Assembly: GCA_017613595.1 (NCBI GenBank)
Contig: JAGADM010000050.1
Location: 1-8,180 of the forward strand
DNA length: 8,180 nt
Source of the DNA: Lachnospiraceae bacterium
GTDB taxonomy: Bacteria; Bacillota_A; Clostridia; Lachnospirales; Lachnospiraceae
Direction of reading: 5' to 3'
Below the pieces are notes generated by a model that saw only the letters and a program-made list of their open reading frames with translations, was not told the origin of the DNA and did no database searches. This document shows positions 1 to 5,963 of this stretch, piece after piece. The position numbers and the translations under genes were made by a program. The first letter of the stretch is position 1. The number at the start of each line of letters is the position of its first letter.

Positions 1-1325
1 ATCCGGTCAAGACCGGTCTCTGCCTGGAACGGAAGCTCCGGAAGGTGAGACTTCTCTCCGCCCGAATAGAATACCGGAACCGCAACGTCCTTATTCATGC
101 GCGGATCGTCAATGGACATGCCGAACGGATTGTTCCGAACCGGGAACAGCGCGCTGTGCGGAGCAAGTCCGGCGAACAGCTGCGGATACTCCTGGAACAT
201 ATCCCATGTCTTGCCGCTTCCCATCGAGAAACCACTAGCGTATACGCGGCTCTCGTCAATCTTATAGCGCTTCTTCAGTTCCTCATAAACCTGAACAACC
301 TCGGTCGCGGTAACGTTCTGATGGTTCTCAATCGAAACGAACAGGAAGCCGTACTTGTGGCATACCTCCCACCAGCCCGCAACGAACGTCAGGTACATCG
401 ATGAATCTCCGCCGCCGTGGAAACCGATCATCAAAGGAGCCGGTCCCTTGTCGAACGCGTCCTTATTGTAGTACGCGAAGTAGCCGACCTTATGCGTCTC
501 GGTGTCCTTGTACATGCCGCGGTTATCGGGGCTCGTCTTAACAGTCACGATGCCGGGATCCTCGTTCATGCCGAGCGCGTCGAAATCCGGCTCGTACTCC
601 ATCTTGCCGCACCACATCTTAAACTTGCGGACAAATGCCTTGAAATCCGCCGGGTAATCCGCGCGGTCCTTTACAAGCAGGTTCTCGCAGCCGTCAAATG
701 CAGCGTTCACTTCGTCGCTGTTCGCAACGGAAAGGATACCGATGTCCCTGCGCTCCGGCTTCGGAACGATGCTCAGGCGCTCCATCGAGCACATGGCGGG
801 CGTAATCTCGCCCGGTCCCCACAGGTACTCGCCCTGAAGGGTCTTCAAAAGGTACTTCGCAACATAGTCGGCCGATGCGCCGTAGCTGTAGATATCCGCA
901 CGGAAGATCGCGCCGCGTACGAAGTAGCCCTGGAACTCACGGGTAAAGAAATTCTGAATTTCCACAAGACCGTCCTTATAGAACGGATTCATCTTGATTT
1001 CGACGATCAGCGAAGCATACAGGCTCTCGTCTGCGCCCGCCCAGCCGTTCTCGCAGGTCGGATATACGAACAGAACGCTCGAATCCACTGCAGCGGCGAT
1101 GCCGGCAAGTCCGCTCTCTTCGGCAAATGCAACCGCTTCCTCAGCACTCTTTCTTCTCTCTTCAAATACAAGAAGAAGCGGTGCTCGGAAGGTGTAGTTG
1201 AGCGCTTCGCCGTCGATGTCCGACTTCGGCACATACGTCTTCAGATAAAACTTCTCAAAGGTGTGTTCCCAATACTTTCCGCCGTTGCTGAGAACCGAAA
1301 CGGCAGGTCTTTCCATCATTCCCAT
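1..1325 (-). CDS. Alpha/beta-hydrolase esterase, PHB-depolymerase/feruloyl-esterase-like, with a degenerate N-terminal repeat (3' end outside window)
   Basis: The first 441 residues are visible; the stop codon lies beyond position 1. The start ATG at 1323-1325 has AGGAGG at 1332-1337, six bases upstream. The C-terminal half has the hallmarks of a serine esterase of the PHB depolymerase/CE1-like type: an oxyanion-type motif GFHGGGDSS at residues 301-309 and a nucleophile elbow GFSMG at 365-369, making Ser367 the likely nucleophile. The acid and histidine of the triad should lie near or past the window edge and cannot be checked. There is no signal peptide, so it should act in the cytoplasm, probably cleaving carboxylic esters of unknown substrate. 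Residues about 20-210 resemble a second, decayed copy of the fold: PLLLVF at 49-54, VLFVYPTCENGW at 84-95 and GASAD around Ser151, with no HGGG. The family call is confident; the substrate is unknown. Confidence 0.85.
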   Translation of the reverse strand, partial: MGMMERPAVSVLSNGGKYWEHTFEKFYLKTYVPKSDIDGEALNYTFRAPLLLVFEERRKSAEEAVAFAEESGLAGIAAAVDSSVLFVYPTCENGWAGADESLYASLIVEIKMNPFYKDGLVEIQNFFTREFQGYFVRGAIFRADIYSYGASADYVAKYLLKTLQGEYLWGPGEITPAMCSMERLSIVPKPERRDIGILSVANSDEVNAAFDGCENLLVKDRADYPADFKAFVRKFKMWCGKMEYEPDFDALGMNEDPGIVTVKTSPDNRGMYKDTETHKVGYFAYYNKDAFDKGPAPLMIGFHGGGDSSMYLTFVAGWWEVCHKYGFLFVSIENHQNVTATEVVQVYEELKKRYKIDESRVYASGFSMGSGKTWDMFQEYPQLFAGLAPHSALFPVRNNPFGMSIDDPRMNKDVAVPVFYSGGEKSHLPELPFQAETGLDR

Positions 1326-1331
1326 AATTTT

Positions 1332-1367
1332 CCTCCTCGAAATTGGTGAATTTATATGATTATATCA
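1332..1367 (-). promoter_or_regulatory. Extended -10 promoter and ribosome binding site of the esterase gene
   Basis: Reading the minus strand, TGATATAAT at 1367-1359 is an extended -10 box with a perfect TATAAT. No good -35 box is found at 16-18 bases, as expected for an extended -10 promoter. Transcription would start near 1352. AGGAGG at 1337-1332 is the ribosome binding site. Together with the 78-base gap after the patatin gene, this suggests the esterase has its own promoter, although no terminator is visible in that gap. Confidence 0.55.
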
Positions 1368-1403
1368 CATACTGAACACAAATGCGACTGTTTTTCACTT
1401 TTT

Positions 1404-2267
1404 TCAAAGATTGTTTGCATTTTCCGCGAGGAATGCCTGCAGGTCGTCCCAGGACCTCTCGGCCGCCTCACGGCCTAAGTTGTAGACGCGGCGGAGCTCC
1501 TCCTCTTTCGTCTCAAGGTTCGCGATATTCAGTGCCTCCGCGGGCGCGATCACGAACGCTTTGCCCTGATCCCTGCGTTTTCTTACATATGCCGTCTGCT
1601 CGTTATACATAAGATGGCGTTTCGCCATGCAATCGATCATCTTCGGAAACTTCCTAAGGAGCACCTTCGCTGCCGGAACGAGTTTGGTCTTCTCCTTCAC
1701 ATAGCCTTCGGGCTGCGTCAGGATAACCACGTTCCGCTCATAGCCTCTTCCCTCCATAAACTTAAGCGGGATCGAATCGGTAATGCCGCCGTCGAGAAGC
1801 GAGCGCTTGCCGTAAGGCACCACGCGCGAAACAAGCGGCAGCGACGCCGAAGCTCGCACGAACTGCATGTCCGCCTCACCGCCGTCCTTCAGCAGTTTAT
1901 ATACCGGTATGCCCTTTTCCGCGTCGGTCGCAACCGCATAGAATTCCATCGGATTCGCGGCAAATGCCTTCTCGTCGAAAATATCCAGTTCCTTCGGCAG
2001 CTTGCGGTAGCAGAAATCCGCGCCGAAGATATCGCCGGTCAGAAACAGCGAGCGGAAGCTTTTATAGTGCCAGTTGCCCGCGTACTTTACGTTGTAACGG
2101 ATTCCTCTTCCGATCTGCCCCGACATGTAGTTACAGCCGAAGCATGCGCCGGCCGACACGCCGGCCGCGCCGTCAAATGTGAGCCCGCGCTCCATCCATA
2201 CATCGAGAATTCCCGACGTGAAAAGGCCGCGCATTCCGCCGCCCTCTAATACCAATCCGGTCTTCAT
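1404..2267 (-). CDS. Patatin-like phospholipase family protein
   Basis: A 287-residue protein with the complete signature of bacterial patatin-like acyl hydrolases. The oxyanion loop GGGMRG is at residues 9-14, the nucleophile elbow GVSAG at 36-40 (Ser38), and the DGG motif at 159-161 supplies Asp159, completing the Ser-Asp dyad. RASASLPL upstream of the DGG motif is also typical of the family. It has no signal peptide or membrane helix and should be a cytoplasmic lipid acyl hydrolase; length and motifs resemble the YjjU-type group. The reading frame is open for 38 codons further upstream, but the ATG at 2265-2267 is preferred: it has GGAGG five bases upstream, and the residues before it look non-coding and overlap the predicted promoter. 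The esterase gene begins 78 bases after its stop. The physiological substrate is unknown. Confidence 0.93.
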   Translation of the reverse strand: MKTGLVLEGGGMRGLFTSGILDVWMERGLTFDGAAGVSAGACFGCNYMSGQIGRGIRYNVKYAGNWHYKSFRSLFLTGDIFGADFCYRKLPKELDIFDEKAFAANPMEFYAVATDAEKGIPVYKLLKDGGEADMQFVRASASLPLVSRVVPYGKRSLLDGGITDSIPLKFMEGRGYERNVVILTQPEGYVKEKTKLVPAAKVLLRKFPKMIDCMAKRHLMYNEQTAYVRKRRDQGKAFVIAPAEALNIANLETKEEELRRVYNLGREAAERSWDDLQAFLAENANNL

Positions 2268-2336
2268 ATTATCCTCCACACTTCCGCAGTCAGGCGCCGC
2301 GATATGAACCGCTTGCCCCCTGCAGGCATTTTCCCT

Positions 2337-2365
2337 ATTATATCTTTTTACAGGGGGAAAGTCAA
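2337..2365 (-). promoter_or_regulatory. Sigma-A type promoter of the patatin gene
   Basis: Minus strand: TTGACT at 2365-2360 (one mismatch to consensus), a 17-base spacer and a perfect TATAAT at 2342-2337. Transcription should start near 2330, giving a leader of about 60 bases before the ATG at 2267. The spacer contains CCCCCTG, whose inverted copy lies downstream of the -10 box at 2316-2322. Confidence 0.8.
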
Positions 2366-2385
2366 AATAAAACAGTCTCAATTAT

Positions 2386-2423
2386 CCATGAATTTCACGG
2401 CGCGGCGCCCATGAAATGCATGG
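2386..2423. repeat. Inverted repeat between the ATPase terminator and the patatin promoter
   Basis: Two 12-base arms, 2386-2397 (CCATGAATTTCA) and 2412-2423 (TGAAATGCATGG), match in inverted orientation at 11 of 12 positions. The 14 bases between them are GC-rich and can extend the stem imperfectly. It directly abuts the T-run of the metal ATPase terminator and lies about 20 bases upstream of the patatin -35 box. It could be a second RNA hairpin or a protein-binding site; there is no T-run after it on either strand, so it is not a typical intrinsic terminator. Confidence 0.55.
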
Positions 2424-2449
2424 AAAAAGGAGGCGTTTCCGCCCCCTTT
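2424..2449 (-). terminator. Rho-independent terminator of the metal-efflux operon
   Basis: Read on the minus strand, the arm AAAGGGGGCG (2449-2440), a GAAA tetraloop (2439-2436) and the arm CGCCTCCTTT (2435-2426) form a ten-pair stem with one G-U wobble. It ends in a run of five T (2428-2424). It begins two bases after the ATPase stop codon. Confidence 0.9.
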
Positions 2450-2450
2450 G

Positions 2451-4391
2451 TTACACCCTTTTCACAAACAGCGCCCTGATTGCGTTCAGCACCGCAAGCA
2501 CCATGACGCCGACGTCCGCGAAGATTGCCATCCACATATTGGCCATGCCAAGTGCGCCGAGAACCAGGCACAGCAGCTTGACGCCGATGGCGAAGACGAT
2601 GTTTTCATATACGATGCGCATGCATTTGCGCGCGATACCGATTGCCTTCGCAATCTTCACCGGATCGTCGTCCATCAGAACGACGTCGGCCGCTTCGATT
2701 GCCGCGTCCGAACCGAGCGCGCCCATCGCGATACCGATGTCCGCCCGCGAAAGTACCGGCGCGTCGTTGATTCCGTCGCCGACAAATACGAGCGCTTCTC
2801 CGTCCTTCTTCTCCTGTAAGAGCCGCTCTACTTCGGTTACCTTGTCCGCCGGAAGGAGTTCCGCGCGGATTTCATCGATTCCCAGTTCCGCGGCAACCTT
2901 CTGCGCCACATTGGCCGCGTCGCCGGTCAGTACGACCGTACGGCTGACGCCTGCCGCACGGATCTTATGGATTGCCTCCTTGGAAGTCGGCTTTACCATA
3001 TCGGAAATCAGAATATGTCCCGCATAAGAGCCGTCCACCGCCACATGCACGATCGTTCCGACGTGATGGCATGCGATCGGTTCAATGCCGAAACGCTCCA
3101 TCAGTTTCCCGTTACCGGCAAGAACCTGCCTGCCGTCCACAATTGCCGAGATACCGTTGCCGCCGATTTCTTCGACGCTCGTTACGCGCTCCGCCGTGAT
3201 CACCGGCTTCGCTGCACTCTCTTCCTTGCGGAACCGCCCGCTCAGGTAAGCGTCACGGATGCTCTTCGCAATCGGATGCGTCGAGAAGTATTCGGCGTGC
3301 GCCGCGATCTCAAGAAGACGCTCGTCTTCCATAGAACTGTGGTGGATGCCGCTTACTTCGAATACGCCCTTGGTCATCGTTCCGGTCTTGTCCATCGCAA
3401 CGATGCCGGTCTTCGAAAGCTGCTCAAGATAGTTCGAACCTTTTACCAGAATACCGGCACGGCTTGCGCCGCCGATTCCCGCGAAAAAGGTAAGCGGTAT
3501 ACTGATCACAAGCGCGCACGGACAGCTGATAACAAGGAACGTAAGCGCTCGGTAGATCCAGCGTCCCCATGCGGCGGGATTTCCCATGATCAGGGAAACA
3601 ACCGGCGGAAGTACCGCGAGTGCCAGGGCGCTGATACATACCGCAGGCGTATAATACCTTGCAAATTTGGAGATGAAGTTTTCGGAACGGGACTTCCGCG
3701 AGGACGAATTCTCCACCAGTTCGAGAATTTTCGAAACCGTCGATTCACCGAACTCGCGGCTCGTCTTCACACGGATCACGCCGGTCATATTGATGCAGCC
3801 ACTGATGACTTCGTCGCCCGCGTTCACTTCACGCGGGATGCTCTCTCCGGTAAGGGCGCTCGTATTTAACGTCGTCCTGCCTTCAACGATTGTTCCGTCA
3901 ATCGGAATCTTCTCACCGGGCTTCACAAGGATAATGCTTCCCGGAGCAACCTCGTCGGGATCGACTTTACGCACTTTCCCGTCCTCTTCGAGGTTTGCGT
4001 AATCCGGACGGATGTCCATCAGTGCGCTGATGTTGCGGCGGCTCTTGCCGACCGCGTAGCTCTGGAACAGCTCGCCGATCTGGTAGAAAAGCATTACGGC
4101 AACCGCCTCGATATAGTCGCCGGTCTTTCCGATCAGCGCAATCGCGATGGCACCGACAGTAGCGATCGCCATCAGGAAATTCTCATCGAAAACCTGACGG
4201 TTCAGAATGCCTTTGCCAGCCTTCTTTAAGATATCGAACCCGATTACCAGATACGGAATCAGATAGAGAAGAAACCATACCGGTTCGTGTATGCCGCTGT
4301 CCGAAAGAAATTCCTGCGCGACCCTGATCCCGATCAGAAGGATCGATGCGAGGATGATCCGGAACAGCATCTTCTTTTGCTTCTTACTCAT
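2451..4391 (-). CDS. cadA: Heavy-metal P1B-type ATPase (Zn/Cd/Pb efflux class)
   Basis: A 646-residue membrane pump expected to export Zn2+, Cd2+ or Pb2+ using ATP. Visible motifs in order: TGES at 181-184 (actuator), SCPC with metal-binding CPC at 290-292, DKTGT with phosphorylated Asp334, the HP locus at 372-373 (SEHP-like THPIAK), GDGINDAP from 538, and after it Lys605 in FAIGVK and Asp626 in ADVG. The Lys/Asp pair in the last two helices is typical of the P1B-2 Zn/Cd/Pb class rather than the copper class. The N-terminus starts straight into membrane helices and has no CxxC metal-binding domain; that domain is encoded by the small gene just upstream. The start at 4391 has AGGAG six bases upstream, and only nine bases separate it from the small gene's stop, so the two are co-transcribed. 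The symbol is by family; zntA would be equally acceptable. Confidence 0.95.
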   Translation of the reverse strand: MSKKQKKMLFRIILASILLIGIRVAQEFLSDSGIHEPVWFLLYLIPYLVIGFDILKKAGKGILNRQVFDENFLMAIATVGAIAIALIGKTGDYIEAVAVMLFYQIGELFQSYAVGKSRRNISALMDIRPDYANLEEDGKVRKVDPDEVAPGSIILVKPGEKIPIDGTIVEGRTTLNTSALTGESIPREVNAGDEVISGCINMTGVIRVKTSREFGESTVSKILELVENSSSRKSRSENFISKFARYYTPAVCISALALAVLPPVVSLIMGNPAAWGRWIYRALTFLVISCPCALVISIPLTFFAGIGGASRAGILVKGSNYLEQLSKTGIVAMDKTGTMTKGVFEVSGIHHSSMEDERLLEIAAHAEYFSTHPIAKSIRDAYLSGRFRKEESAAKPVITAERVTSVEEIGGNGISAIVDGRQVLAGNGKLMERFGIEPIACHHVGTIVHVAVDGSYAGHILISDMVKPTSKEAIHKIRAAGVSRTVVLTGDAANVAQKVAAELGIDEIRAELLPADKVTEVERLLQEKKDGEALVFVGDGINDAPVLSRADIGIAMGALGSDAAIEAADVVLMDDDPVKIAKAIGIARKCMRIVYENIVFAIGVKLLCLVLGALGMANMWMAIFADVGVMVLAVLNAIRALFVKRV

Positions 4392-4400
4392 AAACAGCTC

Positions 4401-4619
4401 CTACAGATAGATCTCGCAGTCGTCCTCAACCTTCTTGCAGTTCTTCAGAACGGCCTTCATAACGGTCTTCTCGTCCGCTCCGTCCTCAAACTCAACATTC
4501 ATCTTAAGCGTCATGAAATTCACAACCGCGTCCCTGACACCGTCGGTCTTCTTCGCTGCCTCCTGCATCTTGTTGGCGCAGTTCGCGCAGTCCACTTCGA
4601 TCTTATAAGTCTTCTTCAT
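4401..4619 (-). CDS. Small heavy-metal-associated (HMA) domain protein
   Basis: A 72-residue protein consisting of one HMA (CopZ-like) domain. The metal-binding motif is CANC at residues 11-14 within IEVDCANCANKM, followed by the usual pattern of a beta-alpha-beta-beta-alpha-beta fold (VRDAVVNF, LKMNVEFE). Unlike copper chaperones, which usually have MxCxxC, it has VDCANC. The acidic tail (EDDCE) adds Cys68 and may help bind Zn or Cd; that is inference. The start at 4617-4619 is chosen because GAGG lies eight bases upstream and the domain begins immediately; the longer frame to 4685 would run through the operator and promoter. It is the first gene of the efflux operon and probably delivers metal to the ATPase, or regulates it, in place of a fused N-terminal domain. 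Confidence 0.92.
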   Translation of the reverse strand: MKKTYKIEVDCANCANKMQEAAKKTDGVRDAVVNFMTLKMNVEFEDGADEKTVMKAVLKNCKKVEDDCEIYL

Positions 4620-4642
4620 CTGCTTTACCTCACATGCATTTT

Positions 4643-4664
4643 CATATGAATACTTGTTCATATG
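4643..4664. promoter_or_regulatory. Candidate ArsR/SmtB-family operator
   Basis: A perfect inverted repeat with arms CATATGAA (4643-4650) and TTCATATG (4657-4664) around the six-base spacer TACTTG. On the minus strand the core reads ATGAACAAGTATTCAT, which closely resembles the 12-2-12 operators of zinc/cadmium-sensing SmtB, CzrA and ZiaR repressors (TGAACA...TATTCA). It lies just downstream of the -10 box, across the expected transcription start, where repressor binding would block the operon. No ArsR-type repressor gene is in this window. Confidence 0.75.
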
Positions 4665-4673
4665 TTTGATTGT

Positions 4674-4701
4674 ATTATACATCATTCAAGCCAAATGTCA
4701 A
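4674..4701 (-). promoter_or_regulatory. Consensus promoter of the metal-efflux operon
   Basis: Minus strand: perfect TTGACA at 4701-4696, a 16-base spacer and a perfect TATAAT at 4679-4674. Transcription should start near 4667, placing the candidate operator at about +3 to +25. A promoter this close to consensus fits a strong promoter held down by a repressor. The -35 box lies only 15 bases beyond the stop codon of the upstream regulator gene. Confidence 0.88.
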
Positions 4702-4716
4702 TACCAATCCTCAGAA

Positions 4717-5871
4717 TTATATCAGCATTCTCTTCTCGCGCCGCACGCGGTTGATGTGCCGCTCGAATTCCCCGCCCTTTAACAGTTCCGCGAGAACGTA
4801 CTGCTCGAATGTCGGCACCGTGCACGAATAGAAACCTAGCCGCCGGCTGAACTCCCGCAGCATGCTCTCCGGCAGAATCATGTAGCCGATACGGATGGAC
4901 GGCGCGATCGTTCCGGAAAATGTGTTCAGATAGATGACCTCAACCCCTTCCGCCATGGAGAACAGCGGCTCCTCGGCCTTTCTTGAGACGGTCAGTTCGG
5001 AATCGTAATTGTCCTCGATCAGCACCCCGCTGCGGCGCTTTGCCCAACGCAGATACTCTTTCTTTTTATTGATATCGGCCGTGATGCCGCTCGGATAACT
5101 GTTGAACGGCGTCACATGAAGGATCTCCGCCTTCGTGTCCCACAACGCGTCGGAAATAATACCGTCGCTTCCCATCGGAAGCATGTCGACACGCGCTCCC
5201 ATCGCCTCATAAACCTCGCGGATCTTGCCGTAGGACGGTTTCTCGATTGCGTAGCCTTTGTCCGTCCCGAGAAGCTGCACGATCATTCCGTACAGGTACT
5301 CCGCTCCGGAACCGATCACGATCTGCGCGGGCTTCACATTGATGCCGCGGCTCCTCGCGAGATACCGGCACAGTTCCTCGCGAAGTTCCCGGCAGCCGCA
5401 GTTCGCCGATTTGATCATAATCTTCTCGCCGTAGTCAAGGATCACGCGGCGCATCGTCTTCGTATACACCGAGAACGGAAAAGCGGACAGTCCTCCCTCC
5501 GCGCTTCCGGTGAAATCCGTCACGCCTTCTTCGGCGGCCGCAGTCTCTTCATCCTCCGCGGAATACGCTTCTTCACTGCTCTCCGGTTCTCCTACCGCTT
5601 CGGAGGCGCTGCCCTTTGTCACAAAATCCTCGTCGCGGTACGTCACGAAGAAGCCGCTCCGCTCGCGGCTGTCGATGTACCCTTCCTCTGTGAGGATCGT
5701 CAGGGCATGCTCCGCCGTTATCACGCTGACCCCCGTCTCCTCCGCGATGGTCCGTTTCGAAGGCATTTTGGTACCGTACCCGTACACACCCGAAACGATA
5801 TCGCGCACCAGGTAACGGTACAGCTGTATATAAGCCGGCTCCTGCGCCGACCGGTCAATCAAATAGTTCAT
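4717..5871 (-). CDS. MocR/GntR-type regulator with a degenerate, C-terminally truncated aminotransferase domain
   Basis: A 384-residue protein of the MocR group: an intact winged helix-turn-helix (residues about 10-75, with PAYIQLYRYLVRDIVSG and KMPSKRTIAEETGVS), an acidic linker (about 80-115, rich in Glu/Ala/Ser), then a fold-type I aminotransferase domain. The domain keeps IEDNYDSE (Asp287, Tyr289) and Arg327, but the PLP-binding lysine expected in TFSKTxAPSxR is Gly320 (TFSGTIAPSIR). The protein stops at HINRVRREKRMLI; relatives are usually about 450-480 residues, so the last 70-90 residues are missing. No matching continuation is seen in another frame. It probably still binds DNA but not PLP covalently. 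It diverges from the ECF transporter gene, its likely target. The ATG at 5871 lacks a well-spaced ribosome binding site (AAAGGA is 18 bases away), and an in-frame TGA just upstream excludes an earlier start. It may be a decaying gene or a repurposed one. Confidence 0.85.
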   Translation of the reverse strand: MNYLIDRSAQEPAYIQLYRYLVRDIVSGVYGYGTKMPSKRTIAEETGVSVITAEHALTILTEEGYIDSRERSGFFVTYRDEDFVTKGSASEAVGEPESSEEAYSAEDEETAAAEEGVTDFTGSAEGGLSAFPFSVYTKTMRRVILDYGEKIMIKSANCGCRELREELCRYLARSRGINVKPAQIVIGSGAEYLYGMIVQLLGTDKGYAIEKPSYGKIREVYEAMGARVDMLPMGSDGIISDALWDTKAEILHVTPFNSYPSGITADINKKKEYLRWAKRRSGVLIEDNYDSELTVSRKAEEPLFSMAEGVEVIYLNTFSGTIAPSIRIGYMILPESMLREFSRRLGFYSCTVPTFEQYVLAELLKGGEFERHINRVRREKRMLI

Positions 5872-5963
5872 CTGGTTATATCAAACAATTCCTTTCTGGT
5901 TATTTTTATATGTCCAGTCATATATTAAACTACGCACAACGATTTGTAAAGGAGCTGATTTCC
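5871..5963. promoter_or_regulatory. Divergent control region with a 9-base direct repeat
   Basis: This short region separates the MocR-like gene from the ECF transporter gene. TCTGGTTAT occurs twice, at 5871-5879 and 5895-5903, with a 24-base period; on the minus strand it reads ATAACCAGA, and the first copy includes the A of the regulator's start codon. Direct repeats are typical MocR-family operators. Weak -10 candidates are TATATT at 5921-5926 (plus, for the transporter) and TATAAA at 5910-5905 (minus, for the regulator); neither has a convincing -35 box. AAAGGAG at 5948-5954 is the transporter's ribosome binding site, nine bases from its ATG. Confidence 0.5.

Noticed and set aside
417..1349. 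Long plus-strand open frame of 310 codons
   Set aside because: It is antisense to the esterase gene, which has family motifs and a perfect ribosome binding site; the plus-strand translation has no recognisable features.
2268..2381. 38-residue N-terminal extension of the patatin protein
   Set aside because: The family begins at the motif after the ATG at 2267, which has its own ribosome binding site; the extension runs across the predicted promoter.
2967..3869. Plus-strand open frame of 300 codons within the ATPase gene
   Set aside because: It is a shadow of the ATPase gene, rich in Arg and His as expected for antisense of a GC-rich gene.
4620..4685. Longer form of the HMA protein starting at 4685
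   Set aside because: The extra residues are encoded by the operator and -10 region; a start at 4619 has a ribosome binding site.
4690..4716. Frameshift restoring the missing C-terminus of the MocR-like protein
   Set aside because: The other two minus-strand frames after the stop give only short peptides without any aminotransferase C-terminal motif before stop codons.
5116..5928. Plus-strand open frame opposite the MocR-like gene
   Set aside because: It is antisense to a gene with clear domain motifs and has no ribosome binding site of note.
5910..5963. Upstream ATG for the ECF S component
   Set aside because: The first 18 codons have no hydrophobic segment, and AAAGGAG is correctly placed for the ATG at 5964.
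5880..5963. Riboswitch (for example TPP or FMN) upstream of the ECF S component
   Set aside because: The gap is too short for these aptamers and none of their conserved sequences is present.
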